A model generated the notes under the pieces. That model saw nothing but the letters and a program-made list of their open reading frames with translations, ran no database searches and was not told where the DNA came from. From UKL13-2 sp031370625 (GTDB lineage: Bacteria; Pseudomonadota; Gammaproteobacteria; Burkholderiales; Usitatibacteraceae): DNA of 8,294 nucleotides. The position numbers and the translations under genes were made by a program. Location of the stretch: positions 1 to 8,294 of the forward strand of contig JANMQR010000144.1 in the NCBI GenBank assembly GCA_031370625.1, in the 5' to 3' direction. Below, piece after piece: positions 1 through 5,594 of this stretch. Each line of letters starts with the position of its first letter. The stretch's first letter is position 1.

Positions 1-30
1 ATGTGTTGATTTGTTTCAACACTACGTTGC

Positions 31-61
31 AAAAAAATCGGGCCTTGTGCCCGATTTTTTT
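31..61. terminator. Intrinsic, probably bidirectional terminator
   Basis: A perfect 13-bp inverted repeat (31-43 pairs with 49-61) encloses a 5-nt loop. The GC core reads ATCGGGC/GCCCGAT and is flanked by seven A on the left and seven T on the right. This is a textbook rho-independent terminator that can work on both strands. It probably ends a gene lying left of the window, and it separates that gene from the toxin-antitoxin operon. Confidence 0.85.
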
Positions 62-122
62 CGCGCGGAAAATATCAGCGCTTCCGATTCTCACCGTCAT
101 CGTGTTCAGGTGGACGTTTCTA

Positions 123-149
123 TGGTACGATATTTCGTACGCAAAAGGA
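123..149 (+). promoter_or_regulatory. Promoter, palindromic operator and RBS of the toxin-antitoxin operon
   Basis: A perfect palindrome, GTACGA-TATT-TCGTAC, lies at 125-140. It overlaps an extended -10 candidate (TG at 123-124, TACGAT at 126-131). AAAAGGA at 143-149 is a good ribosome binding site 9 nt before the ATG at 159. YefM-type antitoxins are known to repress their own operons by binding palindromes with a GTAC core, so a site covering the -10 fits autorepression. The palindrome and RBS are seen directly; the -10 and the repression are inferred. I found no good -35. Confidence 0.55.
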
Positions 150-158
150 TTAGCCGCC

Positions 159-401
159 ATGACCATTCTTAAAGCCTCTGAAGCGCGCGCAAACTTGTAT
201 CGTCTCATTGACGAGGCAGCAGAGCATCACGCGCCCGTGCAGATCACCGGCAAGCGCAATAATGCCGTGCTGGTGGGTGAAGACGATTGGCGCGCCATTC
301 AGGAGACGCTGTATTTGCTTTCCATTCCTGGCATGCGCGAATCTATTCGCAAGGGCATGGCTGAACCAGCCGCCAAGCTGGCAAAGAAGCCGGGCTGGTA
401 G
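159..401 (+). CDS. yefM: YefM/Phd-family antitoxin
   Basis: This is an 80-residue protein of the Phd/YefM family, the DNA-binding antitoxin of a type II toxin-antitoxin pair. The N-terminus (MTILKASEARANLYRLIDEA) is the typical Phd/YefM dimer and DNA-binding fold. It is followed by the usual strand-rich stretch PVQITGKRNNAVLVGEDDWR (about residues 26-45) and the helix QETLYLLSIPGMRESI. The rest (MAEPAAKLAKKPGW) is the short flexible tail expected to wrap and neutralise the toxin. The length matches the family (about 75-90 residues). I chose ATG 159 because AAAAGGA sits 9 nt upstream. The frame stays open to position 3, but that stretch contains the terminator and operator and is not coding. 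The stop codon overlaps the start of the toxin gene, so the two are translationally coupled. The family call is firm; the exact subfamily is less so. Confidence 0.9.
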   Translation: MTILKASEARANLYRLIDEAAEHHAPVQITGKRNNAVLVGEDDWRAIQETLYLLSIPGMRESIRKGMAEPAAKLAKKPGW

Positions 402-670
402 TGGTGGTTTGGCAGGTTCTGTTTACCAGGCAAGCGCAGAAAGATGCAAAGAAAATTGCAAAATCTGGACTACGCGAAAACACTGAAGGGTTGCTCGAGA
501 TACTTGCCAGCAACCCCTTGCAGACGCCGCCCCCGTTTGAAAAACTGGTCGGCGACCTGGATGGCGTGTGTTCACGGCGCATCAATATTCAACACCGGCT
601 GGTCTACCAGATTCTGAAAAAAGAGAAGGTCGTCAAGATCATTCGAATGTGGTCCCATTACGAGGACTAG
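401..670 (+). CDS. yoeB: YoeB/Txe-family mRNA interferase toxin
   Basis: This is an 89-residue protein of the YoeB/Txe branch of the RelE fold, ribosome-dependent endoribonucleases that cut mRNA in the A site and arrest growth. The signature is clear: FEKLVGDLDGVCSRRI (46-61), then HRLVY (65-69), then the C-terminal SHYED (85-89). Known catalytic residues of E. coli YoeB include an Arg in the SRRI segment and the terminal His-Tyr pair; R59/R60, H86 and Y87 correspond to these, so the toxin looks intact. The GTG at 401 overlaps the antitoxin stop (TAGTG), and a second GTG follows at 404; either could be the start. I see no separate strong ribosome binding site, so translation probably depends on the antitoxin gene upstream. 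The function is inferred from the family and from the antitoxin neighbour. Confidence 0.9.
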   Translation: MVVWQVLFTRQAQKDAKKIAKSGLRENTEGLLEILASNPLQTPPPFEKLVGDLDGVCSRRINIQHRLVYQILKKEKVVKIIRMWSHYED

Positions 671-678
671 CTCCACTT

Positions 679-701
679 GAAGTTGGCGATACGCCAGCTT
701 C
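679..701 (+). other. Stable RNA hairpin after the toxin gene
   Basis: Positions 679-688 pair with 692-701 around a 3-nt loop: ten base pairs including one G-U, with core TTGGCG/CGCCAG. The hairpin starts 8 nt after the toxin stop and ends 25 nt before the first hflX start. No U-tract follows, so it is not a classical intrinsic terminator. It could stabilise the 3' end of the toxin mRNA or slow read-through into hflX. The structure is read from the sequence; any role is inference. Confidence 0.4.
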
Positions 702-726
702 GCAAGACAATCCAAGAAACCACCCA

Positions 727-2160
727 ATGCAAACTGAAACCAAAGATCAACCCATGCGCGCTGTTGTCGCTGCTGTACACCTGCAAAGCGTAAGCGATAT
801 TGAATTTGAAGCGTCGCTGACTGAACTGCGTGAACTCGCGAAAACGCTGGGCTATGTGGTGGTCGGCACGTTCATACAAAAGCGTGCAAATTTCGATACT
901 GCCGCTTATCTCGGGGTGGGCAAGCGACAGGAAATTCGCCGTTTTGTGGATAGCGACAGCGCGGATTTTGAGGCGCTCGCAGATGATTTGGATGTGGCGA
1001 AAAGCGGTGCCGCCAAAGCGAAAGCGGCGGCGCAATCGGCGGCAGATCCGGATACTCGTCGCGCCGACGTGGTGCTCATCGATCATGAGATCTCGCCTTC
1101 ACAGGCGCGCAATCTCGAAATTGCCGTCGGCTGCGAAGTGATGGATCGCACCATGGTGATTCTGGAAATTTTTCATCGCCACGCCAGCTCGCGTGCGGCG
1201 CGCGCGCAGGTGGAAATCGCGCGGCTCGGTTATATGTCGCCGCGATTACGTGAAGCCGCAAAGCTTGCGGGATCAGGCGGACGACAACGGAGCGGCACCG
1301 GCGGCCGCGGTGCGGGCGAGACCCATGCAGCGCTGGATCGGCAAAAAATCCGCAATCGTATTGCCGAGCTGGAAGTCGAAATCGCCGCAATGGATGCGGA
1401 GCGCCAGACGCAGCGCGCGCGACGCCAAGCAAACCAGGGCGGCGCGCAAGGAAGCAGTGGCTTGGCGCGCGTAGCACTTGTGGGCTATACGAATGCGGGC
1501 AAATCCACGCTGATGCGCGCACTCACGGGTAGTGAAGTACTGGTCGCCAATAAACTTTTTGCCACGCTCGATACCACCGTGCGTGCGCTGCATCCAGAAA
1601 CTGTGCCGCGCGTTCTGGTGAGTGACACCGTGGGCTTTATCAAAAACTTGCCGCACGATTTGGTCGCGTCATTCAAATCGACATTGGAAGAAGCCGCCGA
1701 ATCTTCGCTGCTGCTGCACGTGATTGACGCGAGCGACCCCGGCTTTGAACGCCAGCTTGCGGTGACCGATCAGGTGCTGGAAGAAATCGGCGCAGCGGGC
1801 GTGCCACGGATTCGCGTATTCAACAAAATCGATGTCGTCGGTGATGCTGCCGCGCAAGCCGCGCGCGAAACCGAATTGCGCGCGCAGTATCCAGACTGCG
1901 TGGTGATGAGTGCGCGCCGCGAAAGTGATGTGGCAAAAATGCATTCAACAATCTGTGCATTTTTTCAGCGCGGCTTAGTTGAAGCGGAATTATTTCTGCC
2001 TTGGTCAGCACAACAATTGCGCGGGAAAATATTTGCGAGCTGCGAAGTGCTGGGCGAACATGCGAATGATGACGGCGCATTTTTGCAGGTGCGTGGTGAA
2101 GCTGGCATCGTGAACGCGTTGCGCGAGCAGCTTGGCGCAAAGCTGCCGTTAGAGAAATAG
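727..2160 (+). CDS. hflX: GTPase HflX
   Basis: HflX is a ribosome-binding GTPase of the Obg-HflX group that splits stalled or heat-damaged 70S ribosomes. This copy has 477 residues (E. coli HflX has 426). The N-terminal domain shows IDHEISPSQARNLE (118-131) and the following VMDRTMVILEIFHRHA segment. A Gly-rich linker with GRGAGE and a helical segment lead to the GTPase domain. That domain shows G1 GYTNAGKS (253-260), G2 TLDTT (280-284), G3 DTVGF (300-304), G4 NKID (366-369) and G5 SAR (395-397), so all nucleotide-binding motifs are intact. The C-terminal domain runs from about FLPWSAQQL to the end. An Ala/Lys-rich insertion lies at about 77-112. I chose ATG 727; ATG 754 is a second candidate and neither has a strong ribosome binding site. 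The frame is open from 568, but that part overlaps the toxin gene. No hfq lies beside it. Confidence 0.93.
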   Translation: MQTETKDQPMRAVVAAVHLQSVSDIEFEASLTELRELAKTLGYVVVGTFIQKRANFDTAAYLGVGKRQEIRRFVDSDSADFEALADDLDVAKSGAAKAKAAAQSAADPDTRRADVVLIDHEISPSQARNLEIAVGCEVMDRTMVILEIFHRHASSRAARAQVEIARLGYMSPRLREAAKLAGSGGRQRSGTGGRGAGETHAALDRQKIRNRIAELEVEIAAMDAERQTQRARRQANQGGAQGSSGLARVALVGYTNAGKSTLMRALTGSEVLVANKLFATLDTTVRALHPETVPRVLVSDTVGFIKNLPHDLVASFKSTLEEAAESSLLLHVIDASDPGFERQLAVTDQVLEEIGAAGVPRIRVFNKIDVVGDAAAQAARETELRAQYPDCVVMSARRESDVAKMHSTICAFFQRGLVEAELFLPWSAQQLRGKIFASCEVLGEHANDDGAFLQVRGEAGIVNALREQLGAKLPLEK

Positions 2161-2216
2161 CCAACTGCGCGGAGTGTGCTAAAACGGTTCGCGCTTCATA
2201 GCATAAAATCTTAAAA

Positions 2217-2266
2217 CCCTAACATCTGCGCTGTTTTCCGAGCAAAAATGCTTTGAAACGCGCGCC
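2217..2266. repeat. Hairpin repeat, copy A
   Basis: This 50-nt stretch matches 5337-5386 without gaps at 33 of 50 positions. Conserved blocks are CTAACATCT, GAGCA and ATGCTT at identical spacing. It folds as GCGC (2228-2231) with GCGC (2262-2265), GTTT (2233-2236) with AAAC (2256-2259), and AGCA (2241-2244) with TGCT (2249-2252). Copy B folds in the same place with different stem bases, which suggests the structure is conserved. It is probably a REP-like dispersed element or an mRNA 3'-end structure. Confidence 0.5.
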
Positions 2267-2303
2267 AGTATTGGTAATCACTTCTAGGGAACTTCTCGAA
2301 ACC

Positions 2304-2408
2304 TAAAAAGTTTCGTCATTCCGGCCAAGGCCGGAACCCAGTCCCCTGTATATTCAAATACTTGGAATGGACTGGGCCCCGGCCTTCGCCGGGGTGACGG
2401 AGTTTTTA
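2304..2408. repeat. MITE/REP-like terminal inverted repeat element
   Basis: Two arms of about 41 bp (2304-2344 and 2368-2408) form an imperfect inverted repeat around an AT-rich 23-bp centre. The best part pairs CCCAGTCC (2337-2344) with GGACTGGG (2369-2376). Each arm has its own inner palindrome: TTCCGGCC-AA-GGCCGGAA at 2319-2336, and CCCCGGC-CTTC-GCCGGGG at 2377-2394. The outer ends are TAAAAA and TTTTTA. Elements starting GTCATTCC.. and ending ..GTGACG are widespread dispersed repeats in proteobacterial intergenic DNA (established knowledge). Here it lies between convergent genes, and the transcript would form a long hairpin ending in U's on either strand, so it could serve as a bidirectional terminator. 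I see no target-site duplication that I would trust. Confidence 0.75.
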
Positions 2409-2418
2409 GTAGTTCTCT

Positions 2419-3384
2419 CTACAAAAATACATCTCCCGCAAACGCAGGGCCGCGCGTGATTCTGTTGAAATACGACGCATGCGCAGCGGACCCCTCTGGC
2501 CAGTTCGATAAAAACATGCGCGTCCACGCGGCAGCATCGAAGTCGACGCGTAGTAAATCGACGTAAAGATCCCCCACCCTCGTTGCTGATCGCGACAATC
2601 CGCCATCACCCACCAGCGGATAGGGGCGGCGAGAAATCCGCGTGATCAGGCCATGTGTGGTGTCGCGAAAATTAGCCATGCCTGCACTGCCGTTATTGAT
2701 GATGAGCCCCTGACTGTTCGCCAGTGGGATATTTTTCATGACCGGCAGGCACGTGTGGGTGCAGGCAAAAATGTTGACGTTCGCCTCGACAAAATCGCGT
2801 TGCACAGAGGGCGTCGTCGACGGATTCGCCAAGGCCTCTCGCGAAAAATCCCAGCCCGCGAGCGAATGCGCGTCGCCATGCATGACGCCAATTTTTACGC
2901 CGCCCACTTCAGCGACCAGATGCATCGGGAGTGCTACGAGTCGTTCTGTGATGTCGGGAAACTTGGCGGCAGTGGCTTGCAGCTCGCCCATGATGCGATT
3001 CGAATATTCGACTTCGGCATCCGATACATTTTCAGGATACGCACAGCCGCACCCCGCACTTGCGTCAATGTTGTTGAGCTCGGTTTCCACGTTGCCGCGC
3101 AGCGCGTGATGCGCGAGAACGCCAAGATTGAGATCACAAAAACCGGCGTCATCAATGTTGAACCAATTGAAATCGCCGTTGAATATGATCGTGGGTTTAA
3201 CTACCTCCTGCTGCGCAATGCCGAAAATTGTTTCAAGCGCAAACGGATTGCCATACAAGCCACCGATAACGAAAATCGTTTCTGCATGAATCTCTGCCGG
3301 GCGATTAAACACCGCGGGCGTATATCGATACTGCAAAGGGCATGATCGGCCCGGCTGATCGGCGATGTTTTGTGCGGCGGTCAT
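2419..3384 (-). CDS. Metallophosphoesterase-fold protein with altered metal-site motifs
   Basis: This 321-residue protein belongs to the calcineurin-like metallophosphoesterase superfamily. Family motifs in order: IGGLYGNPFALETI (40-53) at the place of the usual D-x-H-G-N motif, FNGD (68-71), RGNVE (96-100), MHGD (168-171) and CTHTC (208-212) at the place of G-H-x-H. GD, GN and the two central His (H169, H210) remain. The Asp and His of the first motif are replaced by Gly42 and Tyr44, and the last His of motif V is Cys212. A C-G-C pair sits at 112-114. There is no signal peptide, so it is probably cytoplasmic. Its ATG overlaps the phnE stop (ATGA), so it is the last gene of the phn operon and translationally coupled. 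It may hydrolyse a phosphate ester, or it may have lost catalysis and act as a binding protein. The fold is fairly sure; activity and substrate are unknown. Confidence 0.8.
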   Translation of the reverse strand: MTAAQNIADQPGRSCPLQYRYTPAVFNRPAEIHAETIFVIGGLYGNPFALETIFGIAQQEVVKPTIIFNGDFNWFNIDDAGFCDLNLGVLAHHALRGNVETELNNIDASAGCGCAYPENVSDAEVEYSNRIMGELQATAAKFPDITERLVALPMHLVAEVGGVKIGVMHGDAHSLAGWDFSREALANPSTTPSVQRDFVEANVNIFACTHTCLPVMKNIPLANSQGLIINNGSAGMANFRDTTHGLITRISRRPYPLVGDGGLSRSATRVGDLYVDLLRVDFDAAAWTRMFLSNWPEGSAAHASYFNRITRGPAFAGDVFL

Positions 3385-4244
3385 ATCAGATCATGCCGAA
3401 TGCGGCGGCTCACGGTATCAAACAGCGCCACCATGATGACGATGGTGAGCATTACTGTGGCCAGCCGCCCCCATTGAAACAGCGAGACCGCTTCCGACAC
3501 CAACAGCCCCAGCCCACCCGCGCCGATAAGTCCGAGCACCGTGGAATCGCGCACGTTAAATTCCCACACATAAAGATGAATCGACATGAGCTTCGGCAAA
3601 ATGCCGCGCCAGAGCGCGAACAGCAGCGTGCGCATCGGCGTGGCACCCAGCGAGAGACCTGACTCCATCAACGAACGCTCAATGGTCTCGATTGCCTCGG
3701 CATAGAGCTTTCCATAGCTGCCAAGTGAATGCGCGGCAATGGCGGCAATGCCCGCTGTTGGCCCAAGCCCAATAATGCCCACAAATAGCAGGCCAAAAAC
3801 GAGTGAGTGAATTGAGCGCGTGACATCGAGAACAATTTTTGCAGCCAACGCCAACGGTTTCGGCGCCTGCATGTTTTTCGCGGTGAGCACGCCCAGTGGC
3901 AGCGCCAGCAAGGCGGCGATCAGCGAGCCGAGCGTCGCGATTTTTATCGTAGTCCAGGTCGCGTCCGCCAGACCAGCCAAATATTTTCTTTCGGATGCGC
4001 GTTGATCTTCCACCCTGAGCACGCGGCCATCATCACTCACAAATTCCAGTTTCGGGTTACCAAACCAGACATCCAGAAAGCTCGGATGCGAAAGATCGCC
4101 AACTGTCTTCAACAAGTTTTCCCACGGCCGACGGCCGAGCGACAAATCATCGCTCAGCCACAAACTGGAAACGCACACCACGATCAGGGCGCCGTATAAC
4201 GCCAGATAGACTCGTAGCCTGAATCGCGCCGCAGGCTCGGACAT
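3381..4244 (-). CDS. phnE: Phosphonate-type ABC transporter permease (PhnE family)
   Basis: This 287-residue inner-membrane permease should form the channel of an ABC importer for phosphonate, phosphite or a related anion. The first helix is at about 13-31, followed by a roughly 60-residue hydrophilic stretch. Several more helices start near ADATWTTIKIATLGSLIAAL. The ATPase-contact (EAA-type) loop is EAIETIERSLMESGLSLGAT, followed by RTLLFALWRGILP. The PhnE signature RDSTVLGLIGAGGLGLL and the terminal SRRIRHDLI are present. I prefer ATG 4244; a TTG at 4247 immediately follows the phnD stop (TAA at 4250-4248). No clear ribosome binding site precedes it, so coupling to phnD is likely. The gene sits between phnD and the phosphoesterase gene. 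No phnC ATPase is in the window, so the energising subunit must come from elsewhere. Confidence 0.88.
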   Translation of the reverse strand: MSEPAARFRLRVYLALYGALIVVCVSSLWLSDDLSLGRRPWENLLKTVGDLSHPSFLDVWFGNPKLEFVSDDGRVLRVEDQRASERKYLAGLADATWTTIKIATLGSLIAALLALPLGVLTAKNMQAPKPLALAAKIVLDVTRSIHSLVFGLLFVGIIGLGPTAGIAAIAAHSLGSYGKLYAEAIETIERSLMESGLSLGATPMRTLLFALWRGILPKLMSIHLYVWEFNVRDSTVLGLIGAGGLGLLVSEAVSLFQWGRLATVMLTIVIMVALFDTVSRRIRHDLI

Positions 4245-4247
4245 CAA

Positions 4248-5120
4248 TTAACGCCGTGGTGGTGTGAGTTTGCCAGTCGCGAGTCCGGCATCTTTGATCG
4301 GCGCATAAAACGCATTGTCACGTTTTACAAACCCGGTGTAATGCGAGGGCAATAAATCGGGGCGCGATTTTAATTCAGCCACAATTTCTTCCAGCGCTTT
4401 CTGCAGCTCGCCAACGAATTTTTTGTCTTTCGCCAACTCGGCACTGACCGCAAGCGCATCGTTGGGCAATGGTGCAGAAGTCCAGATTATTTTGCTGTCT
4501 TCAGCCTTGATCAAACCTTGTTCGATCATAGCGTTGCGATTGCGGTTGTAGTCAGCACCGGCATCGAGCTCGCCGCGCGAAACCTGCGTTTCAATCGCCT
4601 GATGTTTGGTGTAAATCACCTTGCTGAAAAACGTATCGGGATCGAGGCCCATTTTTTGAAATTGATGAAAAGGAATCAAATAGCCGGAGGTCGATCCCTT
4701 ATCACCGAACGCAAATGTTTTGCCTTTCATGTCCTCGATCTTGTTGATACCGCTTTTCGGATTCGTCACCATGATCGCAAAATATTCCGGCTTGTCATCA
4801 TAAAGAATTGTCGCGACCGCTTGCGCACCGGCCTGATTGTTCGCCAGCACATATCCCCACGGCCCCATCAATGCAATATCCGTCTCACCTGCAGCCAACG
4901 ATTTTGCCAATCCTTCCCACGTATCGACAGTGCGCAGAACGACTTTACGATTTAGTTTCTTCGCCAAATAATCCGCCAGCGGGCGATAAGTGGCATCGTT
5001 TTTTTCTTTGTCCGGCTGGAATAAACCCACGCCGAATTGCAGCGGCGGCAAATCGGCGGCGCTCACAGAAATAGCGGTAACAAAAAGTAGAGAAACAAAA
5101 AATTGACGTAGAAATTTCAC
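4248..5120 (-). CDS. phnD: Phosphate/phosphite/phosphonate-binding periplasmic protein (PhnD family)
   Basis: This 290-residue solute-binding protein delivers its ligand to the PhnE permease. A Sec signal peptide (MKFLRQFFVSLLFVTAISVSA) covers about residues 1-21, with cleavage near SA-A-D. The mature part has family hallmarks: FGVGLFQPD (29-37), YRPLADYLAKKL (45-56), AAGETDIALMGPWGYVLA (76-93), and GDKGSTSGYLIP (139-150) with the Ser-Thr-Ser-Gly ligand-binding turn. I chose GTG 5120 because AGGGG (5133-5129) lies 8 nt upstream. The GTG at 5129 starts within that ribosome binding site, so it is unlikely to be used. It is first in the phnD-phnE-phosphoesterase operon; the next start lies within a few bases of its stop. 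The ligand cannot be told from sequence. No convincing Pho box was found upstream. Confidence 0.88.
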   Translation of the reverse strand: MKFLRQFFVSLLFVTAISVSAADLPPLQFGVGLFQPDKEKNDATYRPLADYLAKKLNRKVVLRTVDTWEGLAKSLAAGETDIALMGPWGYVLANNQAGAQAVATILYDDKPEYFAIMVTNPKSGINKIEDMKGKTFAFGDKGSTSGYLIPFHQFQKMGLDPDTFFSKVIYTKHQAIETQVSRGELDAGADYNRNRNAMIEQGLIKAEDSKIIWTSAPLPNDALAVSAELAKDKKFVGELQKALEEIVAELKSRPDLLPSHYTGFVKRDNAFYAPIKDAGLATGKLTPPRR

Positions 5121-5128
5121 TGAAGACA

Positions 5129-5133
5129 CCCCT
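5129..5133 (-). promoter_or_regulatory. Ribosome binding site that fixes the phnD start
   Basis: AGGGG on the minus strand lies 8 nt before GTG 5120. It overlaps the alternative upstream GTG at 5129, which supports the shorter protein starting MKFLRQ, a cleaner signal peptide. Confidence 0.6.
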
Positions 5134-5336
5134 ATTTATTTGAAAGACGCGAGTTAGTCATGACTTCGCGCAAATTCTTACACCTGCGCATTGTAACCAT
5201 GCAAACCCTATAGACCTACGAGCGAACGCGCGCTTTGGATTATCAATGTGATGAAGCCCCAGCCGCGCCACGGCCATATCGCGACTGCGATTGAAAGCGG
5301 ATAAAATTTTGCCCCCCATATTATGGAGTCAGCAAA

Positions 5337-5386
5337 CACTAACATCTACGTGCATCTTAGAGCATTTATGCTTCAAAATGCACGTC
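5337..5386. repeat. Hairpin repeat, copy B
   Basis: This is the second copy of the 50-nt repeat at 2217-2266, in the same orientation. It forms one long hairpin: ACGTGCAT (5348-5355) pairs perfectly with ATGCACGT (5378-5385), and GAGCAT (5360-5365) pairs with ATGCTT (5368-5373) around a minimal loop. The two copies share the flanking CTAACATCT and the inner GAGCA/ATGCTT but differ in the outer stem bases, which remain paired in each. It lies upstream of phnD and downstream of the lyt operon, so it could be a 3'-end structure for the latter. Confidence 0.5.
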
Positions 5387-5403
5387 AATGCTAGCGTTTC
5401 AGC

Positions 5404-5523
5404 TCACGAACTCGCTGCGGCGGCCAGCGTTCGGCGGAAGTAAAACGAGGCAAAGGCGATGAGCGCGATCACACCAATCACCGATAGAATCACCTGACTC
5501 CAGGGTTGGAACTCAAGCAGCAA
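5404..5523 (-). CDS. Doubtful one-helix membrane mini-protein (or relic tail)
   Basis: From TTG 5523 this frame encodes 39 residues. There is no ATG in frame; a GTG at 5493 would give 29. After a short QPWSQ stretch comes a clean hydrophobic segment, VILSVIGVIALIAFASFYF, then RR and an Ala-rich end. One helix followed by Arg is the layout of C-terminal sorting tails and of small membrane proteins, but no known sorting motif is present. An AGG lies before the TTG and a GGAG before the GTG, both at short spacing. The ORF lies 72 bp beyond the response-regulator stop on the same strand. It may be a real small gene, the remnant of a lost gene, or chance. Confidence 0.25.
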   Translation of the reverse strand: MLLEFQPWSQVILSVIGVIALIAFASFYFRRTLAAAASS

Positions 5524-5594
5524 ATTACCTGTTAGCTGCGTGCAATGTTGACATCAATTTTTTTCGCAGTTAGTTTTCAAGCGGCATGCGCGGA

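Larger units (their letters stand above)
2161..2418. other. Convergent intergenic region with repeats
   Basis: This gap separates the 3' ends of hflX (plus) and the phosphoesterase gene (minus). It contains no ORF I can support. It holds a hairpin repeat copy at 2217-2266 and a 105-bp inverted-repeat element at 2304-2408. The latter sits 10 nt beyond the phosphoesterase stop codon and is the likely terminator for both directions. Confidence 0.6.
5134..5594. other. Intergenic region between the phn and lyt operons
   Basis: About 460 bp lie between the phnD 5' end and the response-regulator 3' end. A palindrome AGTCATGACT is at 5156-5165 and a weak minus-strand -10 candidate, TACAAT, at 5195-5190; both could serve phnD, but no good -35 is visible. 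Other contents are an odd palindrome CCATA-T-TATGG at 5316-5326, hairpin repeat copy B at 5337-5386, and a doubtful one-helix ORF at 5404-5523. I see no intrinsic terminator with a T-run after the response-regulator gene. Confidence 0.5.

Noticed and set aside
1..22. Inverted repeat GTGTTG/CAACAC at the left edge
   Set aside because: A 6-bp stem with an 8-nt loop; too weak to assign a function next to the strong terminator.
3..158. N-terminal extension of the antitoxin frame
   Set aside because: The stretch contains the intrinsic terminator, the operator and the promoter candidate; a good ribosome binding site supports ATG 159.
568..726. Upstream part of the hflX frame starting inside the toxin gene
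   Set aside because: It overlaps toxin coding sequence in another frame and shows no HflX similarity; HflX homology begins only after ATG 754.
2653..3345. Long plus-strand open frame (230 codons)
   Set aside because: It is antisense to the phosphoesterase gene, whose motifs and operon position are clear; the product has no recognisable domain.
5121..5300. Pho box upstream of phnD
   Set aside because: No pair of TGTCA-like direct repeats at the right spacing was found; phosphate control cannot be claimed from sequence.
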